This document shows, in pieces, positions 1-8,849 of a stretch of DNA of 64,000 nucleotides. The notes under the pieces are model-generated. The model ran no database searches. It was not told where the DNA came from and was given only the letters and a program-made list of their open reading frames with translations. Within the stretch, counting starts at the first letter, position 1. Each line of letters opens with the position of its first letter. Location: contig DASPLX010000036.1 in NCBI GenBank assembly GCA_035627375.1, positions 124,001 through 188,000 of the forward strand. The letters run 5' to 3'. Both the position numbers and the translations under genes were made by a program. The stretch is from DASPLX01 sp035627375 (lineage in GTDB: Bacteria > Pseudomonadota > Gammaproteobacteria > Burkholderiales > Burkholderiaceae_D).

Positions 1-1778
1 CGTTCGACATCGGCTCCGCCCTCGCCATCCGCCGTGTCGAGGCTCTTGCGGCAATCGAGCCGGAAGGCCTCCCAGTCGGGCACGGCGTTGAGATGCTTTT
101 CGTCGAGCAGTTCGTCGAGCAGGATGGGGTGGCGCGTCAGGTATTTCGCGGCCCAATCGCTGGCGCTCATCATGCGGATCACGCGCTCCAGCGCGTACGG
201 ATACTCGGTCAGCAACGCCAGGTAGGCGGCCCGGCGCGCGATCGCCTCCAGGAAGTCGAGCAGGCGGCCGAGCGTCGCCGCGCGGCCTTCGTCGGCCTTG
301 GCGACCTTGACGATGACCGGCAGGGCGGCATTGATCAGTGCCGCCAGCTTGTTGCGGCTCGCCTCCGACAATGCCAGCAGCCGCGGCGACTGCCAGGTCG
401 CGATCAGGCGCCTGGCGGAGGCCCGGGCGTCGTCGAAGCCGAGCGCGGCCAGGCGCGCGGCGATGGTGTCCTCGGTATCGGTATTCGACAGCTCGGTATG
501 GGTTTGCGGGTCGATCTGCGTATCGGCATCGTCGCGCCGGCCGCCGTTTCTCCGTTCCGCGAAGATCGCGTCGAACTGCGCCGCCACGAAGTCGCGCTGG
601 CGGCCGAGCTCGGCCAGCATCGCCGGCGCGTCGGGATAGCCCATCATGCACGCGATGGTCGAGCGGTCGGCCTCGTCGGCCGGCAGGGTATGGGTTTGCG
701 CGTCGTCGAGATATTGCAGCCGGTGCTCGAGATTGCGCAGGAAGGTATAAGCCTGCAGCAGCTGCTCGACGATCGCCGCGTCGAGTTGCTGCTTCTGCGC
801 CAGCATGCGCAAGGTGGCGCGCGTCGAGCGGTTGCGCAATTCGGGATCGCGCCCGCCGCGGATCAGCTGGAACACCTGGGCCAGGAATTCGATTTCACGG
901 ATGCCGCCGCGCCCGAGCTTGACGTCGTAGTTGCGGTCGGGATGGCGCGCCTCCTGGCGCGCGACCTCGGCGCGGATCTGTGCATGCATGTTGCGCATCG
1001 CGTCGATGGCGCCGAAATCGAGATAGCGGCGGTAAACGAAGGGCTGGACGATCTTGTCGAGCGCGGCGATATCCTCGGCCCGGCCGGTGACGGCGCGCGC
1101 CTTGACCCAGGCATAGCGCTCCCATTCGCGGCCTTGCACGATCAGGTACTCTTCCACCATGCCGAAACTCGCCACCAGCGGGCCCGACTTGCCGTTCGGC
1201 CGCAGCGCCATGTCGACCCGGAAGGTGAAGCCGTCTTCCGTGATTTCGGACAGCGCGCCGATCAGTTTCTTGCCCAGCCGGGTGAAGAATTCGTGATTCG
1301 ACAATTGGCGCTGGTCCGGCCGCGTGGTCCGTGTCTCGCCATCCTCCGGATAGCAAAAGATCAGGTCGATGTCGGACGAGACGTTCAATTCGCCGCCGCC
1401 GAGCTTGCCCATGCCGAGCACGATCATGTGCTGCTCGGTGCCGGATTCCTCGCCGATCGGCGTGCCGTGGACGGCGGCCAGTTCTTCGGTCAGCGCCGCC
1501 AGATGCGTCCGGATCGCGAAATCGGCGAACGCGGTCATCACGTCCACGACTTCGGCCAGATCGGCGCTGCCGCGTAGGTCGCGCTCGATCAGGGTGCAGA
1601 CCACCAGGTTGCGCAAGCGCCGCATGGCGCGCGCCAAGGGCAGGCCTGCAGCTGTGTCTTTTTGTAAAATTTGAGCGAAAATCGCCGGGGAGAGTGATAA
1701 TTCGGCAAACTCCCTTACCATGTCCGGCCGAGCCGCGTCGGCATTTACCCAACGTGCGAAGAACCGCGAAGCGGGCAT
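1..1778 (-). CDS. glnE: Glutamine synthetase adenylyltransferase/deadenylase GlnE (partial, C-terminus beyond left edge)
   Basis: Bifunctional nucleotidyltransferase that adenylylates and deadenylylates glutamine synthetase in response to nitrogen status. The reverse strand reads open from about 1778 to the left edge (about 592 codons; family members are about 900-950 aa), so the C-terminal part is missing. The N-terminal nucleotidyltransferase motif is clear: MGKLGGGELNVSSDIDLIF (near 1400), followed by the family segment KLGRGGIREIEFLAQ (near 890-930). The start is uncertain. ATG at 1778 gives MPASRFFARWVNADAARPD, which resembles family N-termini. An internal ATG at 1721 and GTG codons at 1802/1811 are alternatives, and none has a good ribosome-binding site. 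The gene is divergent from yhdP, an arrangement common in betaproteobacteria. Confidence 0.93.
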   Translation of the reverse strand, partial: MPASRFFARWVNADAARPDMVREFAELSLSPAIFAQILQKDTAAGLPLARAMRRLRNLVVCTLIERDLRGSADLAEVVDVMTAFADFAIRTHLAALTEELAAVHGTPIGEESGTEQHMIVLGMGKLGGGELNVSSDIDLIFCYPEDGETRTTRPDQRQLSNHEFFTRLGKKLIGALSEITEDGFTFRVDMALRPNGKSGPLVASFGMVEEYLIVQGREWERYAWVKARAVTGRAEDIAALDKIVQPFVYRRYLDFGAIDAMRNMHAQIRAEVARQEARHPDRNYDVKLGRGGIREIEFLAQVFQLIRGGRDPELRNRSTRATLRMLAQKQQLDAAIVEQLLQAYTFLRNLEHRLQYLDDAQTHTLPADEADRSTIACMMGYPDAPAMLAELGRQRDFVAAQFDAIFAERRNGGRRDDADTQIDPQTHTELSNTDTEDTIAARLAALGFDDARASARRLIATWQSPRLLALSEASRNKLAALINAALPVIVKVAKADEGRAATLGRLLDFLEAIARRAAYLALLTEYPYALERVIRMMSASDWAAKYLTRHPILLDELLDEKHLNAVPDWEAFRLDCRKSLDTADGEGGADVE

Positions 1779-1953
1779 GGCGGTCAAAGAAGATTGGTTC
1801 ACGGGCGTCACAATAGGGGGAAATAGATTGCTGTTGAATTCTTTCGGTTCGGACGAAGCGCGCGCCGTTCAGGACGCTCAGGACGAAGTCGCCGCTCCTT
1901 CAGTCACGATCATGCCTATTCTACGCCGAGCCACCTCTTACCTAGCGCGCTAG

Positions 1954-4900
1954 ATGTCCGAGCATCATTTCACTCCGGCGCAAGCCATCCGCCGCGTCAA
2001 CGTCTACTGGCGCTTCGCCCGGTACTGTTATCGCTACGCCAATCTGGCCACCCATCACGCCCTCGGGTTCCTGGTCAAGCTGTTCATCGTCGTCTACTTC
2101 CTGTTCGGCACGCTGTTTCTCAGCCTGCGTTACGGCGTGCTGCCGAATATCGATTACTACAAGAGCGATGTCGAGCAGATCGCCTCGCGCGCTGTCGGCC
2201 GGCCGGTGACGATATCGACGATCTACGCGTCATGGAAGGGCTTGCGGCCCTATCTGTTCCTGGGCGGCGTCGCGATTCACGACCGCCACGGCCACGAAGC
2301 CTTGAAGCTGCCCGGCGTCGCCGCCACCTTTTCCTGGTGGTCGGTCGTGTTCGCCGACGTGCGCCTGCATTCGCTGGAGATCAGCCGCCCGGACCTCGAT
2401 ATCGAACGCGATGCGAGCGGCAAGCTGTTCGTCGGCGGCATCTTCATCGATCCGGACAAGCCCGGCGACGGCAAGGGCCTGGACTGGGTGCTGTCGCAAC
2501 GCCGGATCGTCGTCCGCGACGGCAGCGTGCGCTGGAACGATGCGAAACGCAATGCGCCGGAGCTCAAGCTCGACGGCATCACGCTGCTCTTGCGCAACGA
2601 GTGGCAGCATCACCGTTTCGCGCTGAGGGCGACCCCGCCGGCGTCGTTCGCCGCGCCGCTCGACGTGCGCGCCGATTTCCACCATCCCCATTTCGCGCGC
2701 AAGATCTCCGACGTTTCGCAATGGACCGGCGTGCTGTATGCCGACCTGCAAGGCGCCGACCTGACGGCATGGAAGGCTTATGTCGATTATCCGGCCGGCC
2801 TCGACGTCCAGCGCGGCAAGGGCGCGGTGCGCGCCTGGCTCGACTTCGATCGCGCCCGGGTCGCCAATTTCACGGCCGATCTGAGCCTGGCGGACGTCTC
2901 CGCCCGCTTCAAGGGATTGCAGCCGTTGAACCTGGTCGGCGTGAACGGCCGCCTGTCGGTGCGGGAGGAGGTCGGCAAGGGGAGCGGCAAGGCGGCCGGT
3001 TACGATTTCGGCACGCACGGCCACGCGATCGCCCTGACCGATTTTTCGCTCAAGACCGACGACGGCCTGGTGTTGGCGCCGACCACCATCAGCGAGACGC
3101 ACACGCCGGCGGCGGGCGGCAAGCCCGAGCAGACGGAAATCACGGCCAGGTCGCTCGACCTGGCGGCCCTCGCGAAACTGGTGGGACGCCTGCCGCTGCC
3201 GCGCGAGCAGTTGCAGATGCTGAACGACTTCGCGCCGCGCGGGCGGCTGAAGGATTTTTCCGCGCAATGGCGCGGCACGTATCCGGACATCGTTTCGTAC
3301 AACGTCAAGGGCGAATTCATCGGCCTGTCGCTGAAAGCGCAGCCGGCCCGGCCCGCCCGCCCGAGAACGGCGCAGGCTCCCGCGCAGGCCGCCGTGCCGG
3401 CGATTCCCGGTTTCGACAACATGACCGGCGCGATCGATGCCAACGACCGCGGCGGCGTCTTCACGCTGACCTCGGCGCAATCGAGGCTCGACCTGCCAGG
3501 CTATTTCCATGTCCCGGAAATGCCGTTCGAGCAATTGAAGATGCAGGCGAACTGGTCGTTCCAGGACAACGATCAATTGCTGTTCGAAGTCCGCCGCATG
3601 GATTTCGTGCAGGACGGCGTCGCCGGCAGCGTGCACGGCAAGCATTTGATGCCGCTGGTGCGCCGCCAGGACCAGCCGCTCGGAACGATCGATTTCAATG
3701 CCCATGTCGAACGCCTTGATCTGGCCCGCGTCGGCCGTTACCTGCCGACGCAAACGTCCGAGGACCTGCGGCGCTGGCTGACGCTGGCGCTGGCCGGCGG
3801 CAGCGCCCGCGACGTCGAGGTCAAGCTGAAAGGCGACCTGGCGCGCTTTCCGTTCCAGCGCGACGCCGCCGGCAAGCAGCATGGCGAATTTTCGGTCAAG
3901 GGCCGGATCGAGAACGGCGTCCTCAATTACACGCCGGACCAATTCTCCAGGAACGGCAAGGCGCCGCTCTGGCCCCTGCTCGAGCAGATCAACGGCCATA
4001 TCGCCTTCGACGGCACGCGCATGGAGATCCGCGCCAATTCGGCGCGCACGCACAATGTCGCGCTGTCGAACGTGAGCGCGGTCATTCCCGACCTGGCGGC
4101 GCAGCATCCGTTGCTATCGATCGAAGGCAATGCGTCCGGCCCGCTGCAAGAGCTGGTCGGTTATACCGTCGACAGCCCGGTGCTCGACTGGATCGGGCAC
4201 TTCACCGAAGAAACCCGGGCCACCGGCAATGCCAAGCTGGCGCTGAAGCTGCAGATGCCGCTCGATCATCTGGAAAACTCCAGGGTGCAGGGCACGCTGC
4301 AATTCGCCGGCAATGAAGTCGTGCTGCAGAACGCGATGCCGCCGCTGCAGGCGACGACCGGCAAGCTCGAATTCAACGAACACGGCGTGACGCTGAGCGG
4401 CGTGCGCGCGAACTTCCTCGGCGGGCCGGTCGCGGTGGCGGGCGGAACGCAAAAGGACGGCAATATCGTGATCCGGGCCGAGGGCAGCATTTCCTCCGCC
4501 GGCCTGCGCAAGACCTTCGCGACGCCGGCGACGCAGCGCATCGTCGATCGCATCGCCGGCGGCAGCCGTTATACCGCCGTCGTCAGCGTCAAGAAGAAGC
4601 GGCCGGAGATCGTGGTGGAGTCGAGCCTGCAGGGCCTGGCTCTCGATTTTCCCGCGCCGCTGCGCAAGGCCGCGAATGAAACGATGCCGGTCAGGTTCGA
4701 ATTGATCGGACTGGCGCCGGACGACAACGGCGCGGCGCGCGACGAAATGAAACTGTCGCTCGGTTCGTCGATTTCGGCGCGCTACCTGCGCCAGAAGACC
4801 GGCGAAAAGGGCGCTTCCTGGCATGTCGTGCGCGGCGGCATCGGTGTCAATGTTCCGGCGCCCGTACCGGACGACGGCCTGATCGCCAGCGTCAATCTGA

Positions 4901-6150
4901 AGAGCTTGAACATCGACGCCTGGAGCAGGCTCGTCTCTTCCATTCTCGGCGCCGAGAAGCCGAAGGCCGGCGCGGTCCAAGGCGACGGCCTGAACCTGGC
5001 GCAATACATCGAACCCGAATTGCTGGCGGCGCGCACGACGGAGCTGATCGTCGCCGGCAAGAAGCTGGACAACGTCGTGGTCGGCGCTTCGCACCAGAAA
5101 GGCGTCTGGCAAGCCAACATCGATTCCGAACAGGCCTCCGGTTACGTCACCTGGACCGATGCCGTGCCGGGACAAGCGCAAGGCAAGGCCACCGCGCGCC
5201 TTACCTCGCTCGTGATTCCGAAATCGGCGACGTCCGAAGTGGGCGATCTGCTCGAAGGGAAAAGCCCGACGACCCAGATTCCCGCGCTCGACGTGGTAGC
5301 CGACAATTTCGAATTGTCGGGCAAGAAGCTGGGGCGCCTCGAACTGGTCGCCAGCAATATCGCCGCCTCGGCCATGCGCGAATGGCGCATCAACCGCCTG
5401 TCGCTCCTCAATGCCGACGGCGAGTTGAAAGCGACCGGCAAATGGATCACCAACCGGGACGGCGATACCGCTTCCAATCTGAACTACACGCTCCATATCG
5501 AAAATGCGGGCAAGCTGCTCGATCGCCTCGGCTTCAAGGATGTGCTGCGCGGCGGCAAGGGCAAGATGGAAGGCGATATCAGCTGGAAAGGATTGCCGTT
5601 CGCGCTCGATACGCCGACCTTGTCGGGCCAGCTCAAGCTGGATCTCGGCTCCGGACAATTCCTCAAGGCCGATCCCGGCGTCGCCAAGCTGCTCGGCGTG
5701 TTGAGCCTGCAAGCCTTGCCGCGCCGCCTTACCTTGGACTTCCGAGACTTCTTTTCCGAGGGGTTCGCGTTCGACGGCATGACGGCCACGGCCCAGATCG
5801 CGCAAGGCGTGCTCAAGACCGAGAATTTCAAGATGCGGGGCGTCAACGGCACGGCGCTGATGGACGGCACCGTCGATATCGCGCGTGAAACCCAGAATCT
5901 CCACGTGGTCGTGATTCCGGAGATCAATGCCGGCGCGGCTTCCGTGGTGTACGGCCTGGCGGTGAATCCGGTGATCGGGGTCGGCAGCTTTCTCGCGCAA
6001 TTGTTCTTGCGCGAACCGCTGATCAAGGCGTTTACTTATGAATATCGCGTCGGCGGTCCGTGGCGGGAGCCGGTGGTGACGAAAGTCGAGCGCAAGAACG
6101 GCGGCGCTTCGGCGGCGCCGGGCGCGAATGGCGGCGAAAGGGCAGGCTGA
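1954..6150 (+). CDS. yhdP: YhdP family AsmA-like phospholipid transport protein
   Basis: A 1398-aa inner-membrane-anchored protein of the AsmA-like/YhdP group. In enterobacteria these are bridge-like proteins that move phospholipid toward the outer membrane. One hydrophobic segment lies at about residues 39-57, preceded by a basic, aromatic cytoplasmic N-terminus. The rest is a long beta-rich periplasmic body with repeated AsmA-type strands, ending in a second conserved block (residues about 1190-1370: KLDLGSGQFLKADPGVAKLLG and NAGAASVVYGLAVNPVIG). It is slightly longer than the E. coli protein (about 1270 aa). The start follows directly after a TAG with no clear Shine-Dalgarno sequence, so initiation slightly downstream is possible. 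The stop overlaps the next start by one base (TGATG), implying co-translation with the nitrilase. Confidence 0.92.
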   Translation: MSEHHFTPAQAIRRVNVYWRFARYCYRYANLATHHALGFLVKLFIVVYFLFGTLFLSLRYGVLPNIDYYKSDVEQIASRAVGRPVTISTIYASWKGLRPYLFLGGVAIHDRHGHEALKLPGVAATFSWWSVVFADVRLHSLEISRPDLDIERDASGKLFVGGIFIDPDKPGDGKGLDWVLSQRRIVVRDGSVRWNDAKRNAPELKLDGITLLLRNEWQHHRFALRATPPASFAAPLDVRADFHHPHFARKISDVSQWTGVLYADLQGADLTAWKAYVDYPAGLDVQRGKGAVRAWLDFDRARVANFTADLSLADVSARFKGLQPLNLVGVNGRLSVREEVGKGSGKAAGYDFGTHGHAIALTDFSLKTDDGLVLAPTTISETHTPAAGGKPEQTEITARSLDLAALAKLVGRLPLPREQLQMLNDFAPRGRLKDFSAQWRGTYPDIVSYNVKGEFIGLSLKAQPARPARPRTAQAPAQAAVPAIPGFDNMTGAIDANDRGGVFTLTSAQSRLDLPGYFHVPEMPFEQLKMQANWSFQDNDQLLFEVRRMDFVQDGVAGSVHGKHLMPLVRRQDQPLGTIDFNAHVERLDLARVGRYLPTQTSEDLRRWLTLALAGGSARDVEVKLKGDLARFPFQRDAAGKQHGEFSVKGRIENGVLNYTPDQFSRNGKAPLWPLLEQINGHIAFDGTRMEIRANSARTHNVALSNVSAVIPDLAAQHPLLSIEGNASGPLQELVGYTVDSPVLDWIGHFTEETRATGNAKLALKLQMPLDHLENSRVQGTLQFAGNEVVLQNAMPPLQATTGKLEFNEHGVTLSGVRANFLGGPVAVAGGTQKDGNIVIRAEGSISSAGLRKTFATPATQRIVDRIAGGSRYTAVVSVKKKRPEIVVESSLQGLALDFPAPLRKAANETMPVRFELIGLAPDDNGAARDEMKLSLGSSISARYLRQKTGEKGASWHVVRGGIGVNVPAPVPDDGLIASVNLKSLNIDAWSRLVSSILGAEKPKAGAVQGDGLNLAQYIEPELLAARTTELIVAGKKLDNVVVGASHQKGVWQANIDSEQASGYVTWTDAVPGQAQGKATARLTSLVIPKSATSEVGDLLEGKSPTTQIPALDVVADNFELSGKKLGRLELVASNIAASAMREWRINRLSLLNADGELKATGKWITNRDGDTASNLNYTLHIENAGKLLDRLGFKDVLRGGKGKMEGDISWKGLPFALDTPTLSGQLKLDLGSGQFLKADPGVAKLLGVLSLQALPRRLTLDFRDFFSEGFAFDGMTATAQIAQGVLKTENFKMRGVNGTALMDGTVDIARETQNLHVVVIPEINAGAASVVYGLAVNPVIGVGSFLAQLFLREPLIKAFTYEYRVGGPWREPVVTKVERKNGGASAAPGANGGERAG

Positions 6151-6959
6151 TGGAGGATATGCGTATCAAGGCGGCGGCGGTGCAGATGGTCTCGACTCCG
6201 GATGTCGAGGAGAATTTCGCGACGGCGCGGCGCCTGACGGACGAGGCGGTCGGGCAAGGCGCGCAAGTCGTGCTGCTGCCCGAGTATTGGCCGGTCATGG
6301 GCATGCGGGAAACGGATAAGGTGGCGCTCGCCGAGCGGGCCGGCGCAGGGCCGATCCAGGATTTCATGGCGAGCCTCGCGCGCGAACACGGCATCTGGCT
6401 GATCGGCGGCACCTTGCCGCTGGCGGCGCCGGAGCCGGGCAAGGTGCTGAACACGACGCTGGTCTACGACCCGGACGGCGAATTCGTTGCCCGCTACGAC
6501 AAGATCCATTTGTTCAGCTTCACCAAGGGCGACGAATCATACGACGAGGCGCGTACCATCGTGCATGGCGCGCAAGTCGCGCATGCCGCGCTGCCGTTCG
6601 GCAAAGTGGGGCTGTCGGTCTGCTACGACCTGCGTTTTCCCGAGCTGTATCGCGCGCTCGGCGATTGCGCGTTGATCGTCGTGCCGGCGGCATTCACCTA
6701 CACCACCGGCAAGGCGCATTGGGAGATCCTGCTGCGCGCCCGCGCCATCGAAAACCAATGCTATGTCCTGGCGTCGGCGCAAGGCGGCAGGCACCCGAAC
6801 GGCCGCAGCACCTGGGGACACAGCATGCTGATCGACCCTTGGGGCGAGATCAAGGCGGTGTTGCCGGAAGGCGAGGGCGTGGTGGTCGGCGAGATCGATA
6901 CCGCGCAATTGCGGCGCGTGCGCGAAAGCCTGCCGGCGTTGCGTCACCGCAAGTTGTAA
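6150..6959 (+). CDS. Carbon-nitrogen hydrolase, deaminated glutathione amidase-like (Nit family)
   Basis: A 269-aa nitrilase-superfamily amidase. The Glu-Lys-Cys triad is visible: E45 in LLPEYW, K118 in YDKIHLF and C158 in SVCYDLRFPELYR. The DLRFPELYR stretch is typical of the Nit1/YbeM branch, whose characterised members hydrolyse deaminated glutathione, a metabolite-repair reaction. The substrate here is inferred from that branch. The start at 6150 is chosen because its ATG overlaps the yhdP stop (TGATG), AAGGGCAGGC lies just upstream, and MRIKAAAVQM matches family N-termini. An upstream in-frame start inside yhdP is unlikely. It lies between yhdP and tldD, a frequent arrangement in betaproteobacteria. 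Confidence 0.88.
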   Translation: MEDMRIKAAAVQMVSTPDVEENFATARRLTDEAVGQGAQVVLLPEYWPVMGMRETDKVALAERAGAGPIQDFMASLAREHGIWLIGGTLPLAAPEPGKVLNTTLVYDPDGEFVARYDKIHLFSFTKGDESYDEARTIVHGAQVAHAALPFGKVGLSVCYDLRFPELYRALGDCALIVVPAAFTYTTGKAHWEILLRARAIENQCYVLASAQGGRHPNGRSTWGHSMLIDPWGEIKAVLPEGEGVVVGEIDTAQLRRVRESLPALRHRKL

Positions 6960-7048
6960 GACCAATCCCGGAACGGGGGCGGCGATGGTCTACAATCCGA
7001 TAATCTAGAACCTTCTTCATATCCGCGGCCAGCTCGCGGCACAGCATC

Positions 7049-8509
7049 ATGAAACCATTCGAACCGAATCTGCACACCATGTCCATCGCCCGCGATATCC
7101 TGCTCGCGCCGTTCGGACTCGACGAGGACAAGCTGCTCAAGGCGCTGGGCAGCATGTTCACGCACAAGGTCGATTACGCGGACCTGTATTTCCAGTTCAC
7201 GCGCAACGAAGGCTGGAGCCTGGAAGAAGGCATCGTCAAGACCGGCAGCTTCTCGATCGACCAGGGAGTCGGCGTGCGCGCGGTCTCGGGCGACAAGACC
7301 GCCTTTTCCTATTCCGACGAGATCTCCGAGAGAGCCTTGCTCGAAGCCGCGGCGGCGACACGCACCATCGCCAGGCAGGGCGCCGGCCGCGTGAAGGTGG
7401 CGTCGAAGATCGAACCGACCGGCGGCCGTTCGCTCTATCCGGCCAACGATCCTCTGGCTTCCCTCGACGCCGTCGAGAAGGTCAGGCTGCTCGAGAAAGT
7501 CGAGCGCATGGCGCGCGCCAAGGATCCGCGCGTCGTGCAGGTGATGGCGGGGCTGGCGGGCGAATACGATGTCGTGCTGGTGGTGCGCAGCGATGGCGTG
7601 CTGGCGGCCGACGTGCGTCCGCTGGTGCGCGTCTCGGTGACCGTGATCGCCGAGCAGGACGGCCGCCGCGAAATGGGCACGAGCGGCGGCGGCGGGCGCT
7701 ACAACTACGGTTATTTCACCGACGAGCTGCTCGAGAAATACGCGGCCGAAGCGGTCGATTCGGCCATCGTCAACCTGGATGCGCGGCCCGCGCCCGCCGG
7801 CCCGATGACCGTCGTGCTCGGTCCCGGCTGGCCCGGCGTGCTGCTGCACGAAGCGGTGGGACACGGCCTGGAGGGGGATTTCAACCGCAAGGGTTCGAGC
7901 ACTTTCTCGGGCCGCATCGGCGAACGCGTCGCGGCCAAGGGCGTGACCGTGGTCGACGACGGCACGCTGGCCGATCGCCGCGGCTCGCTCAACATCGACG
8001 ACGAAGGCAATCCGACCCAGTGCACGACCCTGATCGAGGACGGCATCCTGAAGGGCTACATGCAAGATACGATGAATGCCCGCCTGATGAAGATGGCGGT
8101 GACCGGCAATGCGCGCCGCGAATCGTTCGCGCACCTGCCGATGCCGCGCATGACCAATACCTACATGCTGGCGGGCGACAAGGATCCGGCCGAGATCATC
8201 GCCTCCGTCAAGAACGGCTTGTATGCCGTCAATTTCGGCGGCGGCCAGGTCGATATCACCAACGGCAAGTTCGTGTTCTCGGCGAGCGAAGCCTACATGA
8301 TCGAGGATGGCAAGGTGACTTATCCGGTCAAGGGCGCGACGCTGATCGGCAACGGACCGGACGTGCTGAACCGCGTCTCGATGATCGGCAACGACATGCG
8401 GCTTGACTCCGGCGTCGGCGTCTGCGGCAAGGAAGGGCAGAGCGTGCCGGTCGGCGTCGGCCAGCCGACCTTGCGGCTGGAAGGCGTCACGGTCGGCGGA
8501 ACCGCCTGA
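7049..8509 (+). CDS. tldD: Metalloprotease TldD
   Basis: A 486-aa zinc metallopeptidase subunit. TldD forms a heterodimer with TldE (PmbA) that degrades unfolded peptides and, in E. coli, matures microcin B17 and processes CcdA. The catalytic HExxxH motif is HEAVGH at residues 267-272, in the family context LLHEAVGHGLEGDFNRKG. The C-terminal GNGPDVLNRVSMIGNDM block is also typical. Length matches the family (about 480 aa). The ATG at 7049 gives ten extra residues compared with an alternative ATG at 7079 (MSIARDILLAPFGL), and either could be used. The partner tldE is not in the window. A short CCGCC/GGCGG hairpin overlaps the stop codon but lacks a proper U-tract. Confidence 0.95.
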   Translation: MKPFEPNLHTMSIARDILLAPFGLDEDKLLKALGSMFTHKVDYADLYFQFTRNEGWSLEEGIVKTGSFSIDQGVGVRAVSGDKTAFSYSDEISERALLEAAAATRTIARQGAGRVKVASKIEPTGGRSLYPANDPLASLDAVEKVRLLEKVERMARAKDPRVVQVMAGLAGEYDVVLVVRSDGVLAADVRPLVRVSVTVIAEQDGRREMGTSGGGGRYNYGYFTDELLEKYAAEAVDSAIVNLDARPAPAGPMTVVLGPGWPGVLLHEAVGHGLEGDFNRKGSSTFSGRIGERVAAKGVTVVDDGTLADRRGSLNIDDEGNPTQCTTLIEDGILKGYMQDTMNARLMKMAVTGNARRESFAHLPMPRMTNTYMLAGDKDPAEIIASVKNGLYAVNFGGGQVDITNGKFVFSASEAYMIEDGKVTYPVKGATLIGNGPDVLNRVSMIGNDMRLDSGVGVCGKEGQSVPVGVGQPTLRLEGVTVGGTA

Positions 8510-8612
8510 ACGGCGGCTTTCTGGCGCGATTTCGGCGCGAAAATCGACGGTTCTACGGTATTTTTGATTTGGAGCCGTCTTTTCGCTTGCCAAAATCCCT
8601 TGTTTCCTGCAC

Positions 8613-8618
8613 TATAAG
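8613..8618 (+). promoter_or_regulatory. Candidate -10 element of the aroG leader transcript
   Basis: TATAAG at 8613-8618 would start transcription near 8625, about 24 nt before the leader-peptide ATG. No good -35 hexamer lies at 16-18 bp; a TTGCCA is 20 bp away. The promoter call is therefore weak and rests mainly on position. Confidence 0.35.
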
Positions 8619-8648
8619 TTTCAATTGGTCCCAAACACCGTACAAACG

Positions 8649-8741
8649 ATGTCTTTCGCGCGCTTTTACTTTCACTTTTACTTTAGCTATTCCAGCCCGA
8701 CGGCGGTGGAGAAGCGGAATGTGCACGTGAAAGCAGCGTAA
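8649..8741 (+). CDS. Phe/Tyr-rich leader peptide upstream of aroG (putative attenuator peptide)
   Basis: A 30-codon reading frame (ATG 8649, TAA 8739-8741), too short for routine gene callers. Residues 3-14 read FARFYFHFYFSY: five Phe and three Tyr codons within 12 codons, against a GC-rich background where such TTT/TAC runs are rare. It sits about 100 bp upstream of the gene for the first enzyme of aromatic amino acid synthesis. It is followed by an intrinsic terminator at 8764-8787. This is the layout of leader-peptide attenuators such as E. coli pheL, where scarcity of charged tRNA stalls the ribosome on the leader codons. A strong Shine-Dalgarno sequence is not visible. Function is inferred from position, composition and RNA pairing, not from homology. 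Confidence 0.78.
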   Translation: MSFARFYFHFYFSYSSPTAVEKRNVHVKAA

Positions 8742-8770
8742 CAATCCAGACCGAATCCAGGAAAACCGCC
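8702..8770 (+). promoter_or_regulatory. Candidate antiterminator pairing of the aroG attenuator
   Basis: GGCGGT at 8702-8707, just after the aromatic codons, is complementary to ACCGCC at 8765-8770, which is the 5' arm of the terminator. A ribosome stalled on Phe/Tyr codons (8664-8690) would leave 8702-8707 free to capture that arm and block termination. A ribosome moving on toward the TAA at 8739 would cover it and let the terminator form. The pairing is six base pairs as seen by eye; a folding calculation would be needed for the full alternative structure. Confidence 0.6.
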
Positions 8771-8787
8771 AGCGATGGCGGTTTTTT
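8764..8787 (+). terminator. Intrinsic terminator (attenuator) before aroG
   Basis: Stem AACCGCC (8764-8770) and GGCGGTT (8777-8783) with loop AGCGAT, followed by a T run to 8787. The stem can extend by A:T pairs on both sides. It ends about 60 bp before aroG and cannot serve tldD directly, because tldD stops about 250 bp upstream with a leader reading frame between them. Confidence 0.85.
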
Positions 8788-8849
8788 CATTTATACGTCC
8801 GAATTTTTGAAACCAGCCTCAAACCTAACCTTATCGATTGGAGAAAGCC

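Noticed and set aside
93..1577. A 494-codon plus-strand frame over glnE
   Set aside because: The minus strand encodes unmistakable GlnE motifs throughout; the plus-strand product resembles no family.
2230..6000. Long minus-strand frames (625 and 628 codons) over yhdP
   Set aside because: Shadow frames of yhdP; no start signals and no recognisable domains.
8502..8520. Hairpin at the tldD stop as a terminator
   Set aside because: The stem is 5 bp and is followed by CTTTCT rather than a T run; too weak to call.
8746..8758. CCAGACCGAATCC shared between the aroG leader (8746-8758) and the astB upstream region (52480-52492)
   Set aside because: A 13-base match (17 of 18 with flanks) between two places in a 64-kb biased sequence can easily arise by chance, and the contexts differ.
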